A stretch of 64,000 bases of DNA from Treponema pectinovorum (GCF_900497595.1 NZ_UFQO01000002.1:248001-312000), one strand, 5' to 3'. Counted from the first letter of the stretch, positions 17,911 to 25,338 are shown. Numbers and translations are program-made. The notes: a model not told the origin generated them from the letters alone.

Positions 17911-18452
17911 GAAACGGCACTACAGGCGAATATCTTGTCGCACTAAAAAAACTGCTCCCGCAAGGCTCATACTGGGATAAGATTTTGGAGAACGCGAATG
18001 GTGATGTTCCGCTTGTGCTTTCGGCGCGGGCTGAGAGCCTTGCCGCATTCAAAAAGCGCATGAACGACGCGCTTCTTGAGTCCTATCCTGATTTTGCCAC
18101 GGAGACGCTTGAAGACTGGGAACGCATTTACCTTGACAGCACGAACGAGGGGCTTGACGCCGATTCACGCAGAACGCTTCTTCGGGTACGACGCGCAGGC
18201 GGGGTGAACATCGCAATTCTGCGAGCGATAGCCGAAGCCTACGGTGCGACAATAAAGAGCGTGGAATTTCCGTATAAGCCTGCAATGTTCGCCCGCACGC
18301 AGTTCGGGCTTAGTTTTATGTCGCCACCAGCGGGGCTTTGGGTGGCGTTCATCTATGCAATATGTGCGGATGAAAATCGCGACAAGTTTGAAAGCGCAGT
18401 GCGACAGGCAATGCTTGCGCATCAAGTATTATTTTTCGTGTATGGAGAATAG
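17901..18452 (+). CDS. Baseplate protein gp48 (DUF2313)
   Basis: A 183-residue protein of the DUF2313/Mu gp48 family: a helical N-terminus (EYLVALKKLLPQGSYWDKI), AESLAAFKKRMNDALLESYPDFATETLEDWER, then an RRTLLRVRRAGGVNIAILRAIA stretch. It connects the wedge to the tail fibre, whose gene begins 3 bases downstream. ATG 17901 is chosen over upstream in-frame starts inside gp47 because the family N-terminus begins here. Confidence 0.87.
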   Translation: MDLGNGTTGEYLVALKKLLPQGSYWDKILENANGDVPLVLSARAESLAAFKKRMNDALLESYPDFATETLEDWERIYLDSTNEGLDADSRRTLLRVRRAGGVNIAILRAIAEAYGATIKSVEFPYKPAMFARTQFGLSFMSPPAGLWVAFIYAICADENRDKFESAVRQAMLAHQVLFFVYGE

Positions 18453-18455
18453 ATT

Positions 18456-19895
18456 ATGGCAGGAATGTTTCCTACAAACAAAGAAATTACGGCGTTCGGG
18501 AAAACAGTCAAATTTCCGGGCGTAGATGAAAACGGCAAATTTACAAACGGAGATTTTTCAAATCCGGATATTCCGCCAAGTTTTCTTGATGCAAACACGG
18601 TCAACTTGATTATTGACAACCTAAATGCGCTCATTGCTCACCTCGGAGGAAATGCGAATAACACGGACGGAGAGCAGTTGAAAAAACTCTTTTCTATCAC
18701 GGCGGAAGCGAACAAGGCGATTAAACGAGATTCTGAAGGAAGAGCTAAAGTTGCTCCTCCTGTTGAAGCTGACGATATTGCACGCAAGAAAGAAGTTGAC
18801 GACATAATCAATGGCGAGGTTGAGTTAAAAAAACTGACTGTTCAAGGGGATATTGTACAGAGAGGTGAAAACAAAATCACACACGCTGAACACGTTCATA
18901 CAAAGCAAGATATGATTCATTTGCGAGAGGGAGCGCAAACAGCTCTCGGCGCGAAAGAACTTGCCGGTCTTGTTGCTGAAAAATATGACGGAACCAAAAA
19001 CGGGGTTTTAGGATTTGGAAAAGATGGAATTGCACGCGTGGGAGATAAAGGAGATGAACAACCGCTTGCTTGTCGTGCTGAAAATTCAGAAATGACAGGC
19101 GGTGCGCTTGTAGGCTGGAATGCTTTAAAACAAAGGCTAGAAAGTCATCTTGGTTTTAAATTCAACGGAATTCAAAATAACGCTGACCGCACAAATTACG
19201 CGGTTTGTTCTACACCAGCGGCTACACAGGCTAAAAACTGCGACTGTGCAGGATTTAATCTCGTTACAGGGGCTGAAATCACCGTTAAATTTACCATGAC
19301 AAACACAGCAAATTCTCCTATGTTGAATGTAAACAACACAGGAGCAAAACCGATTTATTACAGAGGGTCGGAGGTTGCATCTTCCATTCTTTCCGCGAAT
19401 TGCACTTATACCTTCAGATATAATGGTTCGCAATACGAGCTTGTAGGAGAAATAAGTGAAACTGTAACAAAAGAAAAAATTGGTTTAGGGGATGTTGATA
19501 ACACTCCAGATAGTAAAAAAAATGTAAATTCTGCAAAAACAGCAGGAAACGCCGATACCGTAGACGGTTTTCATGCAGGAAGCGCAAATGGAATGCTTGT
19601 TCCAATTGTTGAGTCTAAATTTGAAGCGGATAAAGGGTATTTAAAATTGATGAACGGTTTGATTTTACAGTGGATAAATGTTGCTGAAAATTGGTCTGAA
19701 CCGACGAGGGTGTCTTTCCCCATAAAATTCTCAGAAATTCCAAGCGTTTTAGGCTCGATGTCCCACACAGGTGCTGATTCTTATTCAGGAACGGTGAAGG
19801 TGTTTAATAAAAATCTTGAAGGTTTTAATATCTCCGCAAACCATTCCGGCGAAATAATAAATTCAAGTCTTTCGTTTTTTTGTATAGGTAAATAA
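18456..19895 (+). CDS. Tail fibre with invertible C-terminal end
   Basis: A 479-residue fibre. The N-terminus (residues 1-60) attaches to the baseplate; the middle has HTKQDMIHLREGAQTALGAKELAGL and a receptor-region pattern ending in NADTVDGFHA near residue 370. From N400 on (NGLILQW) the last 80 residues form the expressed variable end, closing with CIGK. The crossover-like sequence GAACGGTTTG at 19652-19661 recurs in front of two silent ends downstream. Receptor choice would change when ends are exchanged. No separate fibre chaperone (Mu U) is visible. The 3' third is less GC-rich than the baseplate genes. Confidence 0.88.
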   Translation: MAGMFPTNKEITAFGKTVKFPGVDENGKFTNGDFSNPDIPPSFLDANTVNLIIDNLNALIAHLGGNANNTDGEQLKKLFSITAEANKAIKRDSEGRAKVAPPVEADDIARKKEVDDIINGEVELKKLTVQGDIVQRGENKITHAEHVHTKQDMIHLREGAQTALGAKELAGLVAEKYDGTKNGVLGFGKDGIARVGDKGDEQPLACRAENSEMTGGALVGWNALKQRLESHLGFKFNGIQNNADRTNYAVCSTPAATQAKNCDCAGFNLVTGAEITVKFTMTNTANSPMLNVNNTGAKPIYYRGSEVASSILSANCTYTFRYNGSQYELVGEISETVTKEKIGLGDVDNTPDSKKNVNSAKTAGNADTVDGFHAGSANGMLVPIVESKFEADKGYLKLMNGLILQWINVAENWSEPTRVSFPIKFSEIPSVLGSMSHTGADSYSGTVKVFNKNLEGFNISANHSGEIINSSLSFFCIGK

Positions 19896-20137
19896 CGAAC
19901 GGTTTGTTGGTGCAGTGGGGAACTGCGTTGTCGTGCAGCAATAGTTCTGTTAAGCGTTCTTTTTCAATCCCTTTTGCATCAATTCCGATTGTCGTTATAA
20001 CACCCGAGTTTGACAGAAGAGGCTCGAGAGCCTCTATGTATAACATTAGCAAAAGTGATTTTTCTTTTGCTGTTTTTACCGCGGAAGATACCTATCTCAA
20101 TGACAAAAAAAGTTTTTACATTGCAATCGGAAAATAG
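19896..20137 (+). pseudogene. Silent alternative tail-fibre end 2 (no start)
   Basis: It starts right after the fibre stop codon with GAACGGTTTG. The frame reads NGLLVQWGTALSCSN and continues for about 80 residues to FYIAIGK and stop. It has no promoter or convincing start, and it aligns at both ends with the expressed fibre end (NGLILQW at the start, FFCIGK at the end). It is therefore a stored cassette, not a free gene. Confidence 0.78.
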
Positions 20138-20141
20138 GATG

Positions 20142-20353
20142 TTAAAGCCCAATCGCAATCCAATAGCCTCCAAACGTGCCGTCAACTTTTGCGTTTGGTG
20201 AAAATCTGATATATTCTTTTTCTTGTTTGTCAATTCTTGTTCGACCCCCTGCAACAAACGCATAAGTCTTATTAGAAAAAGAAATATCAAAATGAATAAT
20301 AACGTCATCTTTACTAGGGTAAGCTCCCCACTGCACAATCAAACCGTTCGCCT
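20142..20353 (-). pseudogene. Silent alternative tail-fibre end 3 (inverted)
   Basis: On the minus strand the frame reads ANGLIVQWGAYPSK and ends with GGYWIAIGL and stop at 20142-20144, 4 bases from the stop of end 2. Its leading sequence GAACGGTTTGATTGTGCAGTGG (22 bases, split here as GAACGGTTTG and ATTGTGCAGTGG) is an inverted copy of the site at 19652. Inversion between the two sites would place this end in frame on the fibre. Confidence 0.78.
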
Positions 20354-20400
20354 TAAAACCAAAATCCTTTTTATAATCCTCCGTAAGTAAGGAGGTAATT

Positions 20401-21087
20401 ATGATTTACGGATATATCCGCGTCTCGACGGACGGGCAGACGGTCGAGAACCAGAAACTCGCAATCAGGAATTTCTGCCGCTACAGGCGGCTTCATCATG
20501 TGCAGTGGATTTCGGAGACAATCAGCGGGACGAAAAAGCCGGAGAAACGGAAACTCGGAACATTGCTTTCGGACGCGCGGGAGGGAGACACGATAATCGT
20601 GACGGAACTCTCGCGGCTTGGTCGGTCGCTGATGATGATTCTTGATGTGCTTCAGGAACTCTTGGAGAAGAAGGTGCGTGTCATCGCGATAAAAGAGGGC
20701 TATGAACTCGGAGACAACATCCAGAGCAAGGTGCTTGCGTTTGCGTTCGGGCTTTCCGCCGAAATTGAGCGGACGCTTCTCTCGGAGAGGACGAAACAGG
20801 GGCTGGAGCGGGCAAGGAAAGCGGGAAAGCAGATTGGTCGCCTTCCCGGACAGAAACCCCAGCATTACAAACTTGCCCCGCATCGCCACAAGATACGGCG
20901 GTGGCTCAAAGAGGGACGGAGCAAACTGTCAATCGCGCGGGAACTGGGCGTCACATGGTGCACGCTCGACAGGTTCATCAGGCAACACCTCCATGACAAG
21001 CCTCCGAAGCCGCTGACCGAACCGCCGAAAAAGCACGGGCATCCGACGATACTGGAAAAGCAGTGGTTCGAGCGGCACGGGCAGTAA
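20401..21087 (+). CDS. Serine recombinase, tail-fibre DNA invertase (Gin/Pin family)
   Basis: A 228-residue resolvase/invertase. The catalytic serine is S9 in YIRVSTDGQ; the conserved SRLGRS lies near residue 82, and the ERTKQGLERARKAG linker and a C-terminal helix-turn-helix (GRSKLSIARELGVTWCTLDRF) follow. The strong ribosome site AAGGAGG is 6 to 7 bases upstream. It lies next to the three fibre ends, as gin does beside the Mu G segment, so inversion of those ends is the likely job. It is slightly longer than Gin (193 aa) because of a Pro/Lys-rich C-terminal tail. Confidence 0.9.
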   Translation: MIYGYIRVSTDGQTVENQKLAIRNFCRYRRLHHVQWISETISGTKKPEKRKLGTLLSDAREGDTIIVTELSRLGRSLMMILDVLQELLEKKVRVIAIKEGYELGDNIQSKVLAFAFGLSAEIERTLLSERTKQGLERARKAGKQIGRLPGQKPQHYKLAPHRHKIRRWLKEGRSKLSIARELGVTWCTLDRFIRQHLHDKPPKPLTEPPKKHGHPTILEKQWFERHGQ

Positions 21088-21123
21088 CTGTCAGAAGATT
21101 GTAATGCGCGTTAATATATGCCC

Positions 21124-21272
21124 AACCTCAAAAAGCGTTATCCTTTAGGCATACAAACAAAGGGCAGAAACCCGCGTGCTGGAACACGCGGACAAGTGCT
21201 ACGAACACTTACTGGATAACCAGCTTCCACCCAGAACATACTAGGAATATCGGTTGTTTCCGTCTCAAGGTT
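21124..21272 (+). ncRNA. Candidate structured RNA leader before the mom-position module
   Basis: About 230 bases without a convincing gene fold into nested pairings: AACCT (21124-21128) with AGGTT (21268-21272); GTTATCC (21137-21143) with GGATAAC (21214-21220); inside them hairpin CCGCGTG/CACGCGG (21172-21178 with 21185-21191) and AAGTG/CACTT (21194-21198 with 21206-21210). In Mu, mom expression is controlled by a hairpin around its start, so a leader with a control role is plausible. No known RNA family is recognised. Confidence 0.45.
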
Positions 21273-21319
21273 TAGTCCCCATTGACAGTGTAATTTTATC
21301 ACTCGTGGGAGGACTTAAA

Positions 21320-21445
21320 ATGAGTGAATTTGTATATCAGCCGAAATACGGCATTGTGGTTCTGTGCACCGACGAATCGGAACAGAAGTCGCTTTATGAA
21401 AAGCTGCTCGCTTTGGGCTTGAGGCTTAAGGTGGTGGCAGTATGA
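21320..21445 (+). CDS. 41-residue protein in com position, function unknown
   Basis: It starts at ATG 21320, 7 bases after GGGAGG. The sequence is YGIVVLCTDESEQKSLYEKLLALGL plus a short strand, a beta-alpha-beta-like mini domain. It has one cysteine, so it is not a zinc finger like Mu Com, although it sits in the same place just before the putative modification gene, with which it shares ATGA. Coupled translation with the ATPase-GNAT gene is likely. Confidence 0.7.
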   Translation: MSEFVYQPKYGIVVLCTDESEQKSLYEKLLALGLRLKVVAV

Positions 21446-22545
21446 GAAGAATCAGCGTTCACAAGCGTTGCACTGACTACGAAACATACCGTGCGGCGCG
21501 GGTAAAGAGCCTTTTCAACGCCGAGAGGGGCGACAGGCTGGACATCGAGCTTGACACCGACATTGACGAGTTCGACTGGCAGGTTGGCGTTGTCGTGGGC
21601 GCGTCGGGAACGGGGAAGACTTCAATAGGCGAGACATTTTTTGACGGCGGCATTTACGACCTGAAAAAGGCGTGGGCAGAGGACAAGCCGATTATCGACG
21701 CAATCGCGCCGGACGGCGACTTCAACGCGGTGACATCCGCTCTTTCTGCCGTGGGGCTTGGGAGCGTTCCCTCTTGGCTTCGTCCTTTCCACTTGCTCTC
21801 AAACGGCGAGCAGTTCAGGGCGGCTCTTGCGCGTCTACTTCTTGAGGGGAAAAAGGAAGTCGTGCTTGACGAGTTCACGAGCGTGGTTGACCGTCAGGTC
21901 GCGAAAATCGGCGCGGGCGCGTTCCAGAAGGCTTGGCGGCGAGAGCCTGGTCGGAAAGCCGTCATTCTTTCGCCGCACTATGACATCTTGGAATGGCTTG
22001 AACCCGACTGGATTATAGACACGAACGAGATGGTCTATAAAAGGAGGTGTCTTCGGCGACCTAAAATCGATGTTGAAATCATGCGGACGACTGGAAGTTA
22101 CTGGCACTACTTTAAGCCACATTATTATCTAGACTTGCCGATGCCTGTTGCGGCTCAATATTTTGTAGGGCTTGTTGACGGAAAGCCAGTGGCTCATGTG
22201 GCGGTCGCCCCAATGTTCCAGAACGGCTACTACAGGGCGACGCGGCTCGTCGTGCTTCCCGAATGGCAGGGATGCGGCGTGGGCACTCGTTTCCTGAACG
22301 CGGTCTGCCAGTGGCACTTGGACGGAAACGGACGGTGCGGAAAGAAACTTCCCGTGCTGTTCCACACTTCTCATCCGCAGATGGCGGCGGCTTTGCGTCG
22401 CTCTCCGCTATGGGTGCAGAAAAGCGCGGTTCTCTATCAGAAGGCGAGCAAGACGGCATTCCAGATGACTGGCGGGCGCGGTCACTTCGGAGGACATTTC
22501 CGGGCGGTGCAGGGCTTCGCATACAAGGGGGCGCGTGATGATTAA
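21442..22545 (+). CDS. ABC-type ATPase fused to GNAT acetyltransferase domain (mom-position gene)
   Basis: A 367-residue two-domain protein. Residues 1-200 form an ABC-like ATPase: Walker A GASGTGKT at 53-60, signature-like LSNGEQ at 119-124, Walker B VVLDEFTS at 140-147 and a switch histidine H179 (LSPHYD). It has no membrane segments, so it is not a transporter. Residues about 235-330 form a GNAT fold: VAHVAVAPMF, then LVVLPEWQGCGVGTRFL with the acyl-CoA loop QGCGVG at 276-281. Mu Mom, which modifies adenines in phage DNA, is also GNAT-like and occupies the same locus after the invertase. A DNA-modifying role is therefore inferred. It overlaps the next gene. Confidence 0.8.
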   Translation: MRRISVHKRCTDYETYRAARVKSLFNAERGDRLDIELDTDIDEFDWQVGVVVGASGTGKTSIGETFFDGGIYDLKKAWAEDKPIIDAIAPDGDFNAVTSALSAVGLGSVPSWLRPFHLLSNGEQFRAALARLLLEGKKEVVLDEFTSVVDRQVAKIGAGAFQKAWRREPGRKAVILSPHYDILEWLEPDWIIDTNEMVYKRRCLRRPKIDVEIMRTTGSYWHYFKPHYYLDLPMPVAAQYFVGLVDGKPVAHVAVAPMFQNGYYRATRLVVLPEWQGCGVGTRFLNAVCQWHLDGNGRCGKKLPVLFHTSHPQMAAALRRSPLWVQKSAVLYQKASKTAFQMTGGRGHFGGHFRAVQGFAYKGARDD

Positions 22546-23170
22546 GGTTTTCATTGCGGGTCAGAAGTCGTTCGGTGCGGCTGTTTACAAAGCCGTGTGC
22601 AAGGCGGGCTATGCCGTTACAGGTGTCGCTTGCCCTGCCGACGGTCAGTATTACGACAGGCTAAAGAAAGCCGCATATTGCGACAATCCGCGTCCTGTTA
22701 TAATCGATTCGGAAAAACTGCGCTCATCGGACATTCCCGACGGCACGGACGTAATCATAGCGGCGCACAGCCACCACTTCATCAGCACTAAGACGCGGGA
22801 AAAGGTGAAGTATGCCGTGGGCTATCATCCCTCGCTTCTTCCGCGACATCGCGGGCGTGATGCGGTCAAGTGGACGGTGCGCTTCGGCGACACTGTTGCT
22901 GGCGGCACGATTTACGAGCTTAGTGAAAAGGTTGACGGCGGAGCAATCGTCTTGCAGCGTTCCGTTCTTGTGAAAAAGGAATGGACTTACAAGGACTTGT
23001 GGCGCGAGGCTCTGTTCCCGCTCGGCGTGGAATTGGTGCTTGAAACCTTGAAGATGATTGAGGAAGGCAGATATTCGGCGACACCGCAGGACGAGAGCCT
23101 AGCGACATGGGAGCCACCCACAGACCAGAACACCCGCCTTTTCAGACCCGAACTTATGATGCTCGGCTAG
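22538..23170 (+). CDS. Formyltransferase-like protein (tRNA/GAR formyltransferase fold)
   Basis: A 210-residue protein with the formyltransferase core: HPSLLPRHRGRDAVKW at 97-112, GGTIYELSEKVDGGAIV at 122-138. Catalytic His (H97) and Asp (D133) are kept, but the Asn two residues before the His (N-x-H in the family) is Gly95. There is no C-terminal tRNA-binding domain of Fmt. It is translationally coupled to the ATPase-GNAT gene, and GTG 22535 is an alternative start. It may supply or transfer a one-carbon or acyl group in the same modification pathway; this is inference. Its own terminator follows. Confidence 0.8.
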   Translation: MIKVFIAGQKSFGAAVYKAVCKAGYAVTGVACPADGQYYDRLKKAAYCDNPRPVIIDSEKLRSSDIPDGTDVIIAAHSHHFISTKTREKVKYAVGYHPSLLPRHRGRDAVKWTVRFGDTVAGGTIYELSEKVDGGAIVLQRSVLVKKEWTYKDLWREALFPLGVELVLETLKMIEEGRYSATPQDESLATWEPPTDQNTRLFRPELMMLG

Positions 23171-23179
23171 AAAAAGAAA

Positions 23180-23217
23180 ACGCTATGTGCAAGCCGTTTG
23201 CACATAGCGTGATTTTT
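23180..23217 (+). terminator. Rho-independent terminator at the end of the phage
   Basis: ACGCTATGTGCAA (23180-23192) and its exact complement (23198-23210) form a 13-bp stem with a 5-base loop, followed by GATTTTTA. It ends the mom-position operon, just inside the phage right end. Confidence 0.85.
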
Positions 23218-23218
23218 A

Positions 23219-23268
23219 AGGCGAGCAGTTATCGCTTCAAAAAGTGCGTTTTTTCGTTGCGTGTTACA
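23219..23268 (+). repeat. Mu-like right attachment end
   Basis: Read from the outside inwards (minus strand) it begins TGTAACACGCAACG, then AAAAAACGC, and GCGATAACTGC about 35 bases in. The Mu right end reads TG, then CGCACGAAAAACGCG, and CGATAAATGC at the same depth. The terminal dinucleotide CA at 23267-23268 fits cleavage by MuA-type enzymes. Confidence 0.65.
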
Positions 23269-23358
23269 TCAAATAAAGCAGGATTTGAACCTCCATATAC
23301 TTGGACTAAAACAACAGCAGCACAGTCAAAGACAAATGTAACTGCAAACTGGCCATAA
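23269..23358 (+). pseudogene. 3' remnant of the host gene hit by the prophage
   Basis: Directly after the phage end, an open frame of 29 codons (SNKAGFEPPYTWTKTTAAQ and on to NWP) ends in TAA and is followed by a good terminator. It has no start of its own. The rest of the gene should lie beyond the left phage end, outside this window. The product is not recognisable from 29 residues. Confidence 0.6.
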
Positions 23359-23384
23359 TTTTTAAATAAGTAGTAAAAAAATTG

Positions 23385-23412
23385 AGGCTGTTCATAACGA
23401 ATAGCCTTTTTT
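23385..23412 (+). terminator. Terminator of the interrupted host gene
   Basis: AGGCTGTTC (23385-23393) and GAATAGCCT (23399-23407), loop ATAAC, then TTTTTTG. The stem has one G-U pair. Confidence 0.75.
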
Positions 23413-23433
23413 GTTTAACGATTGTTGCAGTAG

Positions 23434-23510
23434 GGTATGGAGCGGTTCTGCGTAGCAGAAGTCCGCAAGGACCGCGGGCACCAAGCCGCGTAACACCCGA
23501 CGGGCGCTTT
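23434..23510. repeat. GC-rich dispersed repeat, family C
   Basis: A GC-rich island in AT-rich sequence. Shared blocks with 37369-37424, in the same order: TGGAG, GCGTAGC, a GTCC/GGACC hairpin, GGGC and AACACC. No coding potential is seen on either strand. Confidence 0.6.
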
Positions 23511-23549
23511 GCGCTCGGACTGCCCATGTTAAAATCTATTTTATCCAAT

Positions 23550-24341
23550 TTATTTTGACATTATACAATCGATTGATTTTATGCAGGCGTTTCTAAATCC
23601 GGCTTCTTCCAAGGCTGTAACGCCACGGATTGTGCTGCCACCTGGTGAACAAACCTTGTCTTTTAAAACGGCCGGGTGCTCTTCGGTTTCTTTTTGGAGT
23701 TTTGCTGAACCTAAAAGAGTTTGGCTTACCAAACGGTATGAAAGTTCGCGGGGAAGTCCGTATTTTACCGCTGCATCTGCGTATGATTCTATGAACAAGT
23801 CGACAAAAGCAGGTCCGCAACCGCTTATTGCACCAGCGATTGGCATTAGATTGTCTGCAATTTCTTCTACAAGGCCGAGTGTCGAAAAAAGTTCCCAAAT
23901 TTCTGCTCTTTCTTCTTGTTTTAGCGAATTTGATTTTTCAAACAGAAAAACGCCTTCGCTAACTGTTGCTGGAGTGTTTGGCATTACAAATTGAATTCTC
24001 GGTTTTACAGTGTATGCGGAAAGCGCTTTTTCGTAAGCGTGGAAATTCCAGCCCAAAGCTATTGAAATTAAAACTTTATCTTCTAAATCTCTTCCAATTT
24101 CGCCTAATACGCTGTCTATATGGTAGGGCTTGCAAGCGATAAAAATTGTATCCGTGTTTTGCACGGCCTCTTTTAAAGTTTTGCAGGCAGTAAACCCAAA
24201 TTTTTGCGAGTTCGTGCTGAGTTTTTCCTGATTTGGAGCATAAGCAAATATATCGCTGGCCTTTATTTTTTGACTTTTTATAAAGCCTGCGACCAGAGCT
24301 TGTGCCATATTTCCCATTCCAATAAAAGATATTTTATTCAT
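23550..24341 (-). CDS. proC: Pyrroline-5-carboxylate reductase
   Basis: A 263-residue reductase for the last step of proline synthesis (pyrroline-5-carboxylate to proline with NAD(P)H). The N-terminal Rossmann motif is FIGMGNMAQALVAGF, and the family signature near the C-terminus is VCSPGGSTIRGVTALEEAGFR. The length is typical. A Shine-Dalgarno GGAG precedes the ATG. It is the last gene of proA-proB-proC, 43 bases after proB. Confidence 0.96.
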   Translation of the reverse strand: MNKISFIGMGNMAQALVAGFIKSQKIKASDIFAYAPNQEKLSTNSQKFGFTACKTLKEAVQNTDTIFIACKPYHIDSVLGEIGRDLEDKVLISIALGWNFHAYEKALSAYTVKPRIQFVMPNTPATVSEGVFLFEKSNSLKQEERAEIWELFSTLGLVEEIADNLMPIAGAISGCGPAFVDLFIESYADAAVKYGLPRELSYRLVSQTLLGSAKLQKETEEHPAVLKDKVCSPGGSTIRGVTALEEAGFRNACIKSIDCIMSK

Positions 24342-24383
24342 AAAAACTCCACGCCTTTGTAAATGTTTTTCTTCGAGCAGATT

Positions 24384-25178
24384 TTATTCTGCCAAAAACA
24401 AAGTTCCCTTTGCAGTCCCGTCCAAAAGTCTGTCCAAAATATTTGGCACAGCACCGTTTGCAAGCAACATAGGAATTCCATAAACAGTCGTTTTTTCCGC
24501 TGCTTGAATTTTTGTTTCTATTCCGCCAGTTCCAAAACTGTTCGTTTCGCCAATCTTAATTGAATTTCGAAGTTCTGAAATTGATTTTACGCTTTCTATA
24601 AGCTTTGCCTGCTTGTCTGTTTTTGGATTTGCAGTAAAAACTCCATCTATATCGCTGAATAAAATTAAAAGGTCTGCACTCCAAAGAATCGCCGTCAATG
24701 CAGAAAGGTTGTCGTTATCGCCAATCGAAAATTCATCGGTAGAAACAGAATCGTTTTCGTTTATGATTGGGACAGCGCCTTCGTCTACAAGCGTAAAAAG
24801 CGTGTTGCGAATATTTAGCGAACGGTGTGAATCTTCAAAATCTTCTTTTGTGAATAACAGTTGCCCAATGTGTAAGCCTTGTTCGTTAAATGCTTTTCTC
24901 CATTGCGACATAAGTTCAACTTGCCCAATGGCACACAGAGCCTGCCTAAAATGCACATCTTTTTTTCGTGCCCACTCTTTTAAGGTAGAAACGCCAGAAA
25001 CTTGCGCACCAGAAGAAACCACAACCAGTTGCTTGCCCTGTTCAATTAAATTTTTGCATTGGCGGGCAAACGCTGCCATAAATTCCGTATTTTGCGTGCC
25101 GTCTGGTTTTGCAAGTGTATTGGAACCTATCTTAATTACAATTTTGCGCGAAGATTTTATCGCTTCTTGAATCGTCAT
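24384..25178 (-). CDS. proB: Glutamate 5-kinase (short form, no PUA domain)
   Basis: A 264-residue amino-acid kinase making glutamyl 5-phosphate, the first step of proline synthesis. Features are KIVIKIGSNTLAKPDG at the start, INENDSV near residue 133 and FSIGDNDNLSALTA. The C-terminal PUA domain of E. coli ProB is absent, a known shorter form. GTG 25184 is an alternative start. A repeat island separates it from proA upstream. Confidence 0.95.
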   Translation of the reverse strand: MTIQEAIKSSRKIVIKIGSNTLAKPDGTQNTEFMAAFARQCKNLIEQGKQLVVVSSGAQVSGVSTLKEWARKKDVHFRQALCAIGQVELMSQWRKAFNEQGLHIGQLLFTKEDFEDSHRSLNIRNTLFTLVDEGAVPIINENDSVSTDEFSIGDNDNLSALTAILWSADLLILFSDIDGVFTANPKTDKQAKLIESVKSISELRNSIKIGETNSFGTGGIETKIQAAEKTTVYGIPMLLANGAVPNILDRLLDGTAKGTLFLAE

Positions 25179-25245
25179 AATCACATCTTAATGTAAGGCA
25201 AAGCGTTGAGCAATAAAATGTGTCTGCGTTTTTTCAATAAAAAGA

Positions 25246-25338
25246 AGCACAATTTGTGTACCGCAACCCGCTTTTACTGCAAGTCCTCGCGAGCGGTGCT
25301 CGCTGCGGTCTTTTCGTGGCAATCGGGGCTAAGTTTTT
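25246..25338 (+). repeat. Dispersed repeat family A, copy 1
   Basis: A GC-rich stretch between proA and proB. It contains CCCGCTTTTACTGCAAGTCC, a hairpin around GCGAGCGGTGCTCGC, then GTGGCAATCGGGGCTA. An inverted copy with a different hairpin loop lies at 27627-27710. Confidence 0.75.

Larger units (their letters stand above)
1..23268. mobile_element. Mu-like transposable prophage (left end outside window)
   Basis: A continuous block with the Mu gene order: transposase and ATPase, GemA, Mor, head genes, contractile tail genes, baseplate, tail fibre, DNA invertase and a mom-position module. Base composition is clearly more GC-rich than the chromosome to the right. The right boundary is placed at TTACA ending at 23268, because the reverse complement of the last 50 bases resembles the Mu right end: it begins with TG, has ACGAAAAA about a dozen bases in, and CGATAA further in. 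Terminase, portal, MuF/gp30 and lysis genes are not seen in the window, so the element may be defective or may use genes located left of position 1. Confidence 0.93.

Noticed and set aside
21118-21219. 33-codon basic ORF (MPNLKKRYPLG...) in the structured leader
   Set aside because: No ribosome site, no family resemblance, and the paired stems explain the conservation-like look better. The other two frames also give short protein-like strings, one of them without any start codon.
21282-21287. TTGACA as a promoter for the mom-position genes
   Set aside because: No acceptable -10 box lies 15 to 19 bases downstream, so a promoter is not called here.
21320-21445. True Com (zinc-finger translational activator) homologue
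   Set aside because: The 41-residue protein has only one cysteine and no zinc-binding pattern; only its position resembles com.
23281-23291. Minus-strand GGTTCAAATCC, a tRNA T-loop-like sequence next to the phage end
   Set aside because: The T-stem has a mismatch, there is no acceptor stem, anticodon arm or D arm around it, and Mu-like phages do not need tRNA attachment sites.
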